This document shows, piece after piece, positions 1-7,750 of a stretch of DNA of 25,211 nucleotides; position 1 is the first letter of the stretch, and each line of letters begins with the position of its first letter. The position numbers and the translations under genes are program-made. Under the pieces are notes generated by a model. It saw nothing but the letters and a program-made list of their open reading frames with translations. It made no database searches and had not been told where the DNA came from. The DNA comes from CBDUBS01 sp965365445 (GTDB lineage Bacteria > Bacteroidota > Rhodothermia > Rhodothermales > DASSAV01), in the NCBI GenBank assembly GCA_965365445.1, contig CBDUBS010000038.1:1-25211 (forward strand). The letters are read 5' to 3'.

Positions 1-52
1 GAGCAATGGACTGAAAATCCATGTGTCGGGGGTTCAATTCCCTCCCTGACCA
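1..52 (+). tRNA. tRNA-Phe (GAA), 3' part only
   Basis: The window opens inside a tRNA gene. The anticodon stem is 6-10 paired with 18-22 and the loop is 11-17, with anticodon GAA at 13-15, which reads Phe codons. The T-arm is 28-32/40-44 around a TTCAATT loop, with one G-T pair. The 3' acceptor strand is 45-51 and the discriminator base is A52. CCA is not encoded, since the next bases are CAC. The acceptor 5' strand and most of the D-arm lie before the window, so the full cloverleaf cannot be checked. Confidence 0.93.
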
Positions 53-56
53 CACG

Positions 57-105
57 GCAAAGGCCGTAAGTGCATTTCCACTAGCACTTACGGCCTTTGC
101 TTTTT
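57..105 (+). terminator. Rho-independent terminator after tRNA-Phe
   Basis: A perfect 17-bp inverted repeat (57-73 with 84-100) surrounds a 10-base loop and is followed directly by five T residues (101-105). It sits five bases after the tRNA, so it most likely ends the tRNA transcript. The arms are fully complementary, so it could also stop the leftward transcript arriving from the gene at 159-725, though no T-run lies on that side. The stretch 106-158 holds nothing else I can support. Confidence 0.88.
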
Positions 106-158
106 CTGAAGATACTGAATGCAGGTACGGAATGGGGTCGGTTGCGTCCGGCTACGGG

Positions 159-725
159 TCAGTAGTTCCACGACCCGCTGCCTCGGCGGCGTTCCCTCCA
201 ATCCTCCTGTCGATCGTAACCGCGGTTGCGGTCGTATCGCGACCTTTCCGCATAATCATTGGCATCGCGGTAACCGGAGTACCGTCCGTCCGGGTACCGG
301 CGTCTGTCATCATCTTCATCGCTGAACCAGGATCGGGCTTCGTCGCGGGCGCGATCAAACCATCCTTCATCATTACGACGTCGGTCGTAGGAGTAATCGG
401 AGCCGGAGCGGTAGCGCGAAGGTCCGCGATCATCGTCCCGATAGTCGCGCCGGTGGTAATCGGATGATTGCCTGTCGTAGTGCGGTTCTTCGCCGGCAGC
501 GCGTCTGTATTCCGCATATCGGTCCCGGCTCCAGCGGTCTCCGCGAAACCAGTCCGTCTCATGATCCCGATGATCGTCGTCATCCGAGCGCCGGTCCCAG
601 TTACGGTAATCCCTCGTGTCGTACCGGCGATCGTAGGAAGTAGACCGGCCGTAATTCCGGTCATCGTTCTCGTAGTCGTATCGGCGGCGCTCGCGGTCGT
701 CGTCTCGGTCAAAATACCTGTTCAT
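159..725 (-). CDS. Arg/Asp/Tyr-rich low-complexity protein, SWFGD-like
   Basis: This is a 188-residue hydrophilic protein. By hand count it has 48 Arg, 40 Asp and 22 Tyr, and no Lys, Leu, Ile, Val or Cys. It has no signal peptide or membrane segment and should be largely disordered. One ordered-looking block near residues 121-143 (GWFDRARDEARSWFSDED) resembles the SWFGD motif of small bacterial proteins of unknown function, with Ser replacing Gly. I chose the ATG at 725 because a GGAGGT lies five bases upstream; an in-frame start at 803 has no such site. It lies 126 bp downstream of the copper-receptor-like gene on the same strand. The function is unknown. The balanced charges and many Tyr are the sort of composition seen in phase-separating or stress-protectant proteins, but that is inference. 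Antisense open frames across it look like a by-product of its codon composition. Confidence 0.8.
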   Translation of the reverse strand: MNRYFDRDDDRERRRYDYENDDRNYGRSTSYDRRYDTRDYRNWDRRSDDDDHRDHETDWFRGDRWSRDRYAEYRRAAGEEPHYDRQSSDYHRRDYRDDDRGPSRYRSGSDYSYDRRRNDEGWFDRARDEARSWFSDEDDDRRRYPDGRYSGYRDANDYAERSRYDRNRGYDRQEDWRERRRGSGSWNY

Positions 726-730
726 ATCAA

Positions 731-736
731 ACCTCC
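731..736 (-). promoter_or_regulatory. Shine-Dalgarno GGAGGT for the RDY-rich gene
   Basis: GGAGGT on the minus strand lies five bases before the ATG at 725. It decides the start and is one of only a few strong ribosome binding sites in this window, which suggests efficient translation of this gene. Confidence 0.8.
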
Positions 737-851
737 ACTCTATCTGTTCGTATGGCCTATCGCCTTTTATACCGAAGCGAATGAGCGAAGGATGAACACG
801 CAAGGGTGTTTCCCGAATTAGTTACAGGGGCGCCCGCCGACGCGTTACATT

Positions 852-2759
852 TTAGAAGTTGAACTGCATACCCAGCCTCAGCGTTCGTCCCGGCTCGTAG
901 ATGCGTGAACCCGACGCGAAGGGGTCGCGCTGGTAGGAAAGGTGTTCGTAATACAATTGATTGGTCAGGTTGAGCAGCTCGGCCGTAATTTTGAACTCCT
1001 GCAACCGGTAGGAGACGCCTGCATCGACCCGGTACCAGGAAGGTGTGCGCAGCTCACCAAGGAATTGATCGATCCGGCGCTGTGCTGCCGCTGCCCGGCC
1101 GGAGAGCGTACATCGCAGGCCGGCTGCCTCCGGCGTTCGCGCCGTTGCCGATACACCAATCGGGGCAATATCGGCCAGCGGCGCGTTCAGGTGAAGGTTT
1201 TTGGCCCATGTGTAGGACAGAAGGACATCGGTGAGCCCGGTTTCGTGGCGGAGGGTAAACCCGGCCATCAGGGCATCTACATTGTCGTAGGTGACGTAGT
1301 TCAGGTCGGCCGTCCTGGCGCGGACAGGATAAATGTATCCCCAAACGCGGTGGATGAATAAACCGGCTGTCATGCCTCCATGCGCGGCTACAGCGCGGGC
1401 GCCCAGCTTGATCGGTGCGTCGAGGTTGGGGGCGCCCGACCAGGCCGGCTTGTTCATCGGTTTTCTCACACTGATGTACAGTTGCTCGGGTCCGGGCGCT
1501 TCTGAACCGACCTCGCCGGATATACCGAGATCAAAACCGGCAACCGGATGCCTTACCCCGACCGATACCCCGAACGGAACGAACCAGCGTGCGCCGGAAG
1601 CGCCGGGGTAGAGGGATTCAAAGAACTGTAGCCGGTCACGGTCAGCGGTCCCTACCCGGTGAACGCCGAGCTTTCCCGCCAGGCTGAACATACCCCGGGT
1701 CAGGCTATGCGTGGTGGATGCTGCCAGAATACTCACCCGGGGGATCATATGCTGCTCATACCCCTCCCAGGGCGCCGGCTTTGTGGGTTGAAATGCATTC
1801 CAGATGTTCCACTGGCGGAAATAGAGCTCATAAGCCTTTCCGACGAGGCCGACCGTAACGTTCGTTGCGTCGCTCTGCATGACCATGGCCGCAGCTCCTG
1901 AACGAAACCGATTATCCATCAGGTGGTGGGTACGGTTGACGTAGAGCTTGTTTCCCCTGTAGCTCAGATACCCTGCCCATAAGCGGTTAAACCGCTCATC
2001 CATCTGCAAATACGGATAAGGCACGTCGTCGGTTGTGGAATACGAGAGGCCATACGCGATATGACGGGCGGAACTCCTGAAGGAGACATCCAGAAGTGCA
2101 TAGCGGAGCGCCTGATCTCCATATCCGTATCTGTCCGTGAAGCTGCGGCCCCGAGCATCCTCATAGGGCCTTCCGCGCACCATCTGAGCCGATAAGCGGC
2201 GCCCTTTGTTTTCAACCGACAGGGCCGCATCGAAGGATTGCCCGCTGACGGTGCTTCCGGTAATGCCCCCTTGAACGAGAAAGGCGTTTCCGGCCGGAAT
2301 TCGGTGATAGGCGATTTTGCCACCCAGGCCGGACTGCAAAGAAACCGAGGACCGCTCAACCTGAACCAGGTCCATGTCCAGCGGATTGACGCGCGTAGTC
2401 GGCGGGTCCATTCGGTTTGGACAGGCGCTCGGGTAACGCTCTCCGTCTATCACGACCTCGATGTCCCCCCGTTTGAAGCCGTCCATATATACGTCGCTGG
2501 TAAGGAGATCCCCCCGTCGGACCATCGTAATACCGGCCGTTTCGAGAACCCGTCCGACGGATTCTTTTTCAAGGGCAATTATTTGTGACGGCCATGCAAT
2601 TCTTTGGGCCGTTACCGTAATGCCTTCAAGCGCGTATATTCTTTCACCCGACCGCACGGAATCGGGGGTGAAAAGCGAATTCGCCTCCTGCGCCGACGAG
2701 GCCGAAGGGCACAGGAGTAATAATAGAACGCATACACCTGCTCGTCGTGGTACAGCCAT
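852..2759 (-). CDS. TonB-dependent receptor, OprC/NosA-type copper receptor homologue
   Basis: This is a 635-residue outer-membrane receptor that would import a metal or metal complex with energy from TonB. It has a signal peptide (about 1-24, ending near SSAQ), a TonB-box-like ITVTA near 47-51, a plug domain to about 150 and a beta-barrel ending in Phe. The plug contains ACPNRMDPP (112-120), a signature of the TonB-dependent copper receptor family. C113 and M117 match the CxxxM half of the OprC copper site, and THHLMDN (277-283) supplies H279-x-M281, matching its HxM half. The plug looks shorter than in classical siderophore receptors. I chose the ATG at 2759 because the signal peptide starts there; an in-frame TTG at 2810 is less likely. 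It is divergent from the XRE-cupin regulator, which probably controls it. Copper specificity rests on the motif match. Confidence 0.85.
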   Translation of the reverse strand: MAVPRRAGVCVLLLLLCPSASSAQEANSLFTPDSVRSGERIYALEGITVTAQRIAWPSQIIALEKESVGRVLETAGITMVRRGDLLTSDVYMDGFKRGDIEVVIDGERYPSACPNRMDPPTTRVNPLDMDLVQVERSSVSLQSGLGGKIAYHRIPAGNAFLVQGGITGSTVSGQSFDAALSVENKGRRLSAQMVRGRPYEDARGRSFTDRYGYGDQALRYALLDVSFRSSARHIAYGLSYSTTDDVPYPYLQMDERFNRLWAGYLSYRGNKLYVNRTHHLMDNRFRSGAAAMVMQSDATNVTVGLVGKAYELYFRQWNIWNAFQPTKPAPWEGYEQHMIPRVSILAASTTHSLTRGMFSLAGKLGVHRVGTADRDRLQFFESLYPGASGARWFVPFGVSVGVRHPVAGFDLGISGEVGSEAPGPEQLYISVRKPMNKPAWSGAPNLDAPIKLGARAVAAHGGMTAGLFIHRVWGYIYPVRARTADLNYVTYDNVDALMAGFTLRHETGLTDVLLSYTWAKNLHLNAPLADIAPIGVSATARTPEAAGLRCTLSGRAAAAQRRIDQFLGELRTPSWYRVDAGVSYRLQEFKITAELLNLTNQLYYEHLSYQRDPFASGSRIYEPGRTLRLGMQFNF

Positions 2760-2793
2760 GGTATCCGCCGTTGTGAAGATCCCCGCATGAATG

Positions 2794-2821
2794 CACCCAC
2801 GAAAGCACAACTTAGTGGGTG
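2794..2821. promoter_or_regulatory. Inverted repeat in the divergent receptor/regulator spacer
   Basis: The 150-bp spacer 2760-2909 must hold promoters for both divergent genes. It contains the inverted repeat CACCCAC (2794-2800) and GTGGGTG (2815-2821), with arm centres 21 bp apart, about two helical turns. That is compatible with a dimeric regulator such as the adjacent XRE-cupin protein, but nothing in the sequence proves binding. I could not place convincing -35/-10 or Bacteroidota-type -33/-7 boxes. Confidence 0.3.
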
Positions 2822-2909
2822 TCGTGTTTACAATAAGTGCACATCAGGGTAAGACAAGAGGCGGATCTTTTTTGTAACGATTGCTTGAATAACCGAGAAA
2901 GAAATCGAT

Positions 2910-3503
2910 ATGAATCCCGGAAAAACGCCTGATGTGGGTGGAAGGATAAGACGGCTCCGACTGGAGCGGAAATTATCTCTTCGCGCTCTGGCTGCCCGGA
3001 GTAAGCTATCCGTAAATGCCATAAACCGGATCGAACGGGGAGACAATTCTCCAACCGTATCGTCCCTTCATCTTATCGCTACGGCCCTGAGCGTACCGAT
3101 AACGGACTTCTTTGAAGACCGGAAACAGGAAAAGCTCATGGTATTCGTGCCACGTGACGCCCGCCACAGGTACGAGTTCAACGGGATCGAAATGGAGAGC
3201 CTGGGTAGCGGACTCCCCGACCAGAAGATGGAACCGTTTTTCGTGCAGGTGGAAGGAAACAAGGGGAACAGAGAAAATCCGATTTCGCACCCCGGCCAGG
3301 AGTTCGTGTATTGCATAGCCGGTGAGATCGACTATTGCGTAGGTGATGCGATCATTCGGCTTCATCCGGGCGACAGCCTCATGCTCGATGCCTCGCAGCC
3401 GCATTGCTTCGAGAACCCGCTTGAAGACCCGAGTACGTTTCTGATCGTCTACCAGGCGTCCAGGGGGATCGACGTGGCTCGAAGGGAACATCTCAATCTG
3501 TAG
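2910..3503 (+). CDS. XRE-family transcriptional regulator with C-terminal cupin domain
   Basis: This is a 197-residue cytoplasmic DNA-binding regulator. Residues 11-68 form an XRE/Cro-type helix-turn-helix with the typical RxIRxLR start, the recognition region SVNAINRIERGDNSPT and a LxxIAxALxV end. Residues about 105-182 form a cupin barrel, with candidate metal or ligand residues H127 and E131 in motif 1 and H165 in motif 2 (PGDSLMLDASQPH). The cupin usually senses a small molecule or metal and tunes DNA binding. The length is normal for this family. A weak GAGAAAG lies eight bases before the ATG. The gene is divergent from the copper-receptor-like gene, with 150 bp between start codons, so regulation of that receptor, and of itself, is the simplest reading. 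The effector is unknown. Confidence 0.92.
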   Translation: MNPGKTPDVGGRIRRLRLERKLSLRALAARSKLSVNAINRIERGDNSPTVSSLHLIATALSVPITDFFEDRKQEKLMVFVPRDARHRYEFNGIEMESLGSGLPDQKMEPFFVQVEGNKGNRENPISHPGQEFVYCIAGEIDYCVGDAIIRLHPGDSLMLDASQPHCFENPLEDPSTFLIVYQASRGIDVARREHLNL

Positions 3504-3603
3504 CTGTCGATCGGGCGCCGCTTAATTGACGAAACGAAACGAGCTTGAAAGACATTCGGTAATGAGAAACCAGACCATGGGAGGATGTAACAAAAAATAG
3601 CGG

Positions 3604-3848
3604 CGCCCTCAGGCATTGCTTTACGTCACCACCTTTTTTGCCGACGCCGGTGTAGCCTGGACTGCAAAGGAAGCGCCCGAACTCAGATTCTCGGAAGCCA
3701 CGGCGGAGCGGGTACCAATATTCAGCGCCGGAGCATCCGCACGGGTGAACATGCTCGGATACATCATCCTGAAGCCGTATCTGGCCTATCCGTTCCAGCG
3801 ACCCGAGCGGGCTGGCAGTTCGGGGTGCAGCTGGTTCCGGGTTGGTAA
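3604..3848 (+). pseudogene. Decayed C-terminus of a PD40/TolB-type beta-barrel protein
   Basis: From about 3604 the frame reads a barrel end that includes FFADAGVAWT, then FSAGASARVNMLGYIILK and YAYPFQRPER-like text (LAYPFQRPER here). This resembles the last strands of outer-membrane proteins that carry a WD40-like PD40 propeller. After RPER, near 3812, the reading frame must shift to recover the family's usual ending WQFGVQLVPGW followed by TAA at 3846-3848; the unshifted frame runs on into unrelated sequence to 3954. One missing base explains this. Upstream there is an in-frame TAG at 3598 and no trace of the several hundred residues such proteins have, so the piece is both 5'-truncated and frameshifted. 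Family assignment is from remembered sequence patterns. The rest of 3504-3997 shows only hairpins and short A-rich repeats. Confidence 0.7.
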
Positions 3849-3960
3849 CGCCTCGCGGATCGCACCACCATCCAAAGGGCGAATCCGGTTCCTGAAAGGT
3901 TACGAACCGACAAGACCCGTCTCTTCCGGAATCCTTTTAAAGGCCGGAGGCTAAAAGCGA

Positions 3961-3993
3961 CAGGTCGGAAGGTTGCTTACGCCTTCCGGCCTG
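3961..3993. promoter_or_regulatory. Hairpin with a competing partner before the barrel lipoprotein
   Basis: CAGGTCGGAAGG (3961-3972) pairs with CCTTCCGGCCTG (3982-3993) over 12 positions with one G-T wobble and a 9-base loop. A second upstream copy, AGGCCGGA at 3941-3948, can pair instead with TCCGGCCT at 3985-3992, so two mutually exclusive stems are possible. No T-run follows, so it is not a classical terminator. It lies in the leader of the gene starting at 4028 and could be an mRNA control element or a leftover processing hairpin. Confidence 0.4.
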
Positions 3994-4027
3994 ACCTATG
4001 CCTTTCGCAACGGGTTGTCTACCACGA

Positions 4028-7000
4028 ATGCAGCGATTAAACGGTTTATTGTTCGGCATTGTCGTGTTGTGCCTCGCTTCGTGCTCCACATCACGGACAT
4101 ACATAGATCCTCCCCTGGAAGCATGGCGCCAACTGGCGCCTCCCCCCGATAGCCTGCTGACGGCCCGGCTCTTTCTTGTTGGTGAAGCCAACGGCCTGGC
4201 GCCCGACGACTCGGTTTACGCCGTGTTGCAACAGCAACTCCGGCAGGCAGGCGATAGGGGCGCTCTGGTATTTCTCGGCAACTCGACTTCCTGCTGTTCG
4301 TTACCGGACACCAGCTTGTCTTACGCCGACCAACACCCCGGCTTGCCGACCCTGCTTCGGCTCGCCGCCGGATTCCCCGGGCGGGTAATTTTCCTACCGG
4401 GCCACAAAGAATGGGGTGGAGGTTCGGGCACAGGATCTCCTTTTCTTACAGAGCTGGAGCAATATATAGAAACTGCGCTGGGTCGGGAAAACGTGTTTTT
4501 TCCCGGCAAGGGGTTTCCCGGACCCTTACCCATCGAGCTGTCGGACGACGTCGTACTGATAGCGCTCGACACGCAGTGGTGGCTCAGCAACAACCGGCCT
4601 TATGGAGATGCAGGAACGTATGATTTGAAGGAGCCTTCGGATTTCCTTCTGGAACTCCGCGATCAGCTTTATGCGTATCGCGACAAACGGGTAGTCATCG
4701 CAGGGCACCATCCGCTGTTTTCTAACGGCTCCCACGGCGGGTTTTTCTCCCTGCGCGATCACTTGTTGCCTTTTCCCCCCATCGGGTCGGCCGAGCCCCT
4801 CTACCGTAGGCTCATAGGAACCTCACAGGACCTTGCCCACCCGACGTATCACACGTTTCGGCGTGAGATGCTTCGTTTGTTCGCATCGCAGGAGCAGTTG
4901 ATTTACGCGTCGGCCCATGACCGAAGCCTCCAGTTTTTCCGGAAGATCGGCCGCGGAACGAGACACAATTACCTCATCAGCGGGTCGGCGTCCGGAGGAT
5001 CTTTCGTGGCCGGCGGACACGGCGCGGCGTTTGCCTCGCGCAGCCCCGGCTTCATGACGATTCAGTTTTACCGGGACCACTCCGCCTGGCTGGAGGTGTG
5101 GTCGGCCTCGTCGGACGAGGGCTCGCATCCGGCATTCCGAAGCCTCCTCCTGGCTTCCCGGCCGGAATACGTCCCGCCCCTTCCATCGGCAGAGCGCACC
5201 GCTGAAAGGGTAAAGGATAGCACCGTTGTGGCTTCCGTCAACGGAGACTATGCCCGGATACCCGGTTTGCTCATGCCTCTCGTCGGGAGCAACTATCGCA
5301 GCTTATGGGCGGCGCCCGTCTCGGTCCCCGTACTCGACCTGGATCGGACGGCGGGAGGACTGACACCCATCAAACTGGGCGGCGATTCACAAACCACAAC
5401 CGTCTGGCTTCAAGGCGGCAACGGGCATACGTATATGCTCCGATCGATCGACAAGACCGTCGGGCGGGCCTGGATACCTGCCATGCAGAGCACTGTCGCC
5501 CGAACCATGGTACAGGATCAGATTTCCATGCTGCACCCATACGGCGCCCTGGTTGCAGCGCCGCTGGCCCATGCCGTGGGGGTGCTCCATCCCGAGCCCC
5601 GGCTCGTTTATGTACCCGACGACCCGCGCCTGGGGCCGTTTCGAGAAGAGATTGCCAATCAGGTTGTCCTGTTCGAAGTACGTCCGGATGAAGACATGTC
5701 GGATGTGCCCGGCATGGGTGGAGCAACCAATGTAATCGGCTCTACGAAGCTTTTTCAGGAAATCGAAGCAGACAATGACCATCGGGTAGCCGCACGTGCT
5801 TTCGTACGAGCCCGGCTGCTCGACATGTTGCTGGCCGACCACGACCGCACGACAGACAACTATCGGTGGGCTGCGTATGAACCGTTCGAGTCGGATCCGA
5901 TGCTCGAAGGGGAGGCCCGTACGCAGGGCAAAGTGTACGTTCCGGTGGCGCGGGATCGGGACGCCGCATTCATGAAAGTCAGCGGTCTGCTGCCCACCCT
6001 TTACAGTAAGCTTGCCGAACCCGCCTGGCAGGACTTCGACGATGACTACGGCTTCCTTAAAGGATTGAACAAAAAGGGAATGCCGCTGGACAGGCGATTC
6101 ACCTCGGCGCTCACACGGAAGGACTGGCAGGAAATTGCCGACAGCATACGCACTGCCCTGACCGACGACGTAATAAGCCGAGCCGTTAAACGTCTGCCTG
6201 AACCCGTGTTCGCTCAGTCGGGCGAGAAGATGATTGCCCGACTAAAGGCCCGCCGCGACAGGCTTCCCGACGCCGCCGAACGCTACTACGACGTACTGGC
6301 TTCGGTGATCGATGTGGTTGGGAGCAATAAACACGAACGGTTCGAAGTCGATCGGCTTCCCGACGGCAATCTGGAAGTCGTCGTTTACAAGACGACAAAA
6401 GACGGGGACATCCGCTCATTGCTCTACAGGCGAAACGTGCTCGCAGCAGAAACGCGCGAAGTCAGGTTGTACGGATTGGCCGGAAACGATCAGTTCGTCA
6501 TCAGAGGCAAGGCGCCCCGAAGCATCAGGGTAATCACCGTGGGCGGCCCCGGCGACGATTGGTTTGCGGACTCCTCGGTTGTACGAGGGCTTGGCAGAAA
6601 AGCCGTGTTTTTCGATACCCCCACCGGCACGACGGTAACAGCGGGCAGGGGAGCCAAAGTGGTCGTCAAAGACGATCCGCGGGTGAATCATTACGACCGG
6701 AACGCGTTCAGCTACGACCTGACCCGCCCCATCGTTTACTTCGGCAACAACAAGGATGACGGCATCATCCTTGGCGGGGGGTTCAGCACGACAAAGCATG
6801 GGTTCCGCATGGAACCGTTCGCCGTTCGCCACGAGGTAACCGGCGACGTGGCGCTGAAAACCCGTGCTTTCAATATCGCCTACCGGGGTCGGTTCACAAA
6901 CCTCTTCGACCCCTGGGATTTGCTACTCGACGCCCGGTTGTCCAGCCCGAACAACGTGTTCAACTTCTACGGCCTGGGAAACGAAACGCGAAACGACGAC

Positions 7001-7750
7001 TCGACGCGGGCTTTCTATCAGGCGCGGCTTTCACATGCGGCGGTGCGGCCGTCGCTTTTCCACATGCTGGAACGGGGTGTATCCTTCCGTTTCGGACCGG
7101 TGCTGGAATATACCGACGTCAGGGAAACAGCCTTTTTCCGGCCGGGATTGCAACCCGGCATAACGCCCGACACCTTCGATCAACTCGTATACGGCGGCCT
7201 GGAAGCCGCCATAGCGCTTGGCACGGTAGACTATACCATCAACCCCAGGGCCGGATTTGAATTCGAAAGCGTCATAGATGTGAATAGCAACCTCAAAAAC
7301 ATAAACCATACCTTCGGCTCCCTGGCCTCCGATTTTCGGTTGTACCTCTCCCCTTCCATTTACCCTCAGGTTACTGTGGCCTCACGCATCGGGGGAGCGC
7401 ACAACATCGGTTCGTTTCCGTTTTTCGCCTCGAATACGCTCGGGGGGTCCTCCAATCTCCGGGGCTACCGAAGCACCCGGTTCGCCGGTAGAAGCAGTCT
7501 CTACACCAATCTGGATCTGAGGATAGAGGTCATGGAGTTCGCCGGGCAACTGGGGTACGGCGAAATTGGCGTGCTGGGTTTTCTGGATAGCGGGAGGGTG
7601 TGGACCGATGGCGAACGCTCGTCCGTGTGGCACCGCGGCTACGGCGGCGGAGCCTGGTTTCATTTATTCAATGCGCTCGTACTTACCGGAACGTATGGTC
7701 TATCCAGAGAAGAGCAAACCTTAACGATCCAGATGGGATTTCATTTTTGA
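4028..7750 (+). CDS. Outer-membrane lipoprotein: degenerate metallophosphoesterase fused to an Omp85-like barrel
   Basis: This is a 1240-residue lipoprotein with lipobox LASC (Cys19). Residues about 45-355 have the layout of calcineurin-like phosphoesterases, but most metal-ligand motifs are changed: GEANG (52-56) where GDxG is expected, GNST (84-87) for GDN, GHKEW (125-129) for GNHDW and SAHDRS (295-300) for SGHDH. GHHP (226-229) and the SNGSHGG block survive. Residues about 510-720 match the middle region of this large family, with DHDRTTDNYRW (604-614) and PVARDRD (639-645). The C-terminal third is a 16-strand-type barrel with LRGY (1144-1147), the loop-6 motif of BamA/TamA-like proteins, and it ends in Phe. 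I chose the ATG at 4028 because it gives a clean lipoprotein signal; an ATG at 3998 would add ten residues and sits against a hairpin. The role is unknown; loss of phosphoesterase catalysis is inferred. Confidence 0.85.
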   Translation: MQRLNGLLFGIVVLCLASCSTSRTYIDPPLEAWRQLAPPPDSLLTARLFLVGEANGLAPDDSVYAVLQQQLRQAGDRGALVFLGNSTSCCSLPDTSLSYADQHPGLPTLLRLAAGFPGRVIFLPGHKEWGGGSGTGSPFLTELEQYIETALGRENVFFPGKGFPGPLPIELSDDVVLIALDTQWWLSNNRPYGDAGTYDLKEPSDFLLELRDQLYAYRDKRVVIAGHHPLFSNGSHGGFFSLRDHLLPFPPIGSAEPLYRRLIGTSQDLAHPTYHTFRREMLRLFASQEQLIYASAHDRSLQFFRKIGRGTRHNYLISGSASGGSFVAGGHGAAFASRSPGFMTIQFYRDHSAWLEVWSASSDEGSHPAFRSLLLASRPEYVPPLPSAERTAERVKDSTVVASVNGDYARIPGLLMPLVGSNYRSLWAAPVSVPVLDLDRTAGGLTPIKLGGDSQTTTVWLQGGNGHTYMLRSIDKTVGRAWIPAMQSTVARTMVQDQISMLHPYGALVAAPLAHAVGVLHPEPRLVYVPDDPRLGPFREEIANQVVLFEVRPDEDMSDVPGMGGATNVIGSTKLFQEIEADNDHRVAARAFVRARLLDMLLADHDRTTDNYRWAAYEPFESDPMLEGEARTQGKVYVPVARDRDAAFMKVSGLLPTLYSKLAEPAWQDFDDDYGFLKGLNKKGMPLDRRFTSALTRKDWQEIADSIRTALTDDVISRAVKRLPEPVFAQSGEKMIARLKARRDRLPDAAERYYDVLASVIDVVGSNKHERFEVDRLPDGNLEVVVYKTTKDGDIRSLLYRRNVLAAETREVRLYGLAGNDQFVIRGKAPRSIRVITVGGPGDDWFADSSVVRGLGRKAVFFDTPTGTTVTAGRGAKVVVKDDPRVNHYDRNAFSYDLTRPIVYFGNNKDDGIILGGGFSTTKHGFRMEPFAVRHEVTGDVALKTRAFNIAYRGRFTNLFDPWDLLLDARLSSPNNVFNFYGLGNETRNDDSTRAFYQARLSHAAVRPSLFHMLERGVSFRFGPVLEYTDVRETAFFRPGLQPGITPDTFDQLVYGGLEAAIALGTVDYTINPRAGFEFESVIDVNSNLKNINHTFGSLASDFRLYLSPSIYPQVTVASRIGGAHNIGSFPFFASNTLGGSSNLRGYRSTRFAGRSSLYTNLDLRIEVMEFAGQLGYGEIGVLGFLDSGRVWTDGERSSVWHRGYGGGAWFHLFNALVLTGTYGLSREEQTLTIQMGFHF

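Noticed and set aside
21..821. Long plus-strand open frames (21-467 and 468-821) opposite the RDY-rich gene
   Set aside because: Their Val/Ile/Ala/Pro-rich translations are what the Asp/Tyr/Arg codons give on the opposite strand. The first one also begins inside the tRNA. The minus frame has a strong ribosome binding site and an SWFGD-like block.
3573..3600. Tiny frame ATG GGA GGA TGT AAC AAA AAA TAG as a leader peptide
   Set aside because: Seven codons with no ribosome binding site and next to a pseudogene; chance is likely.
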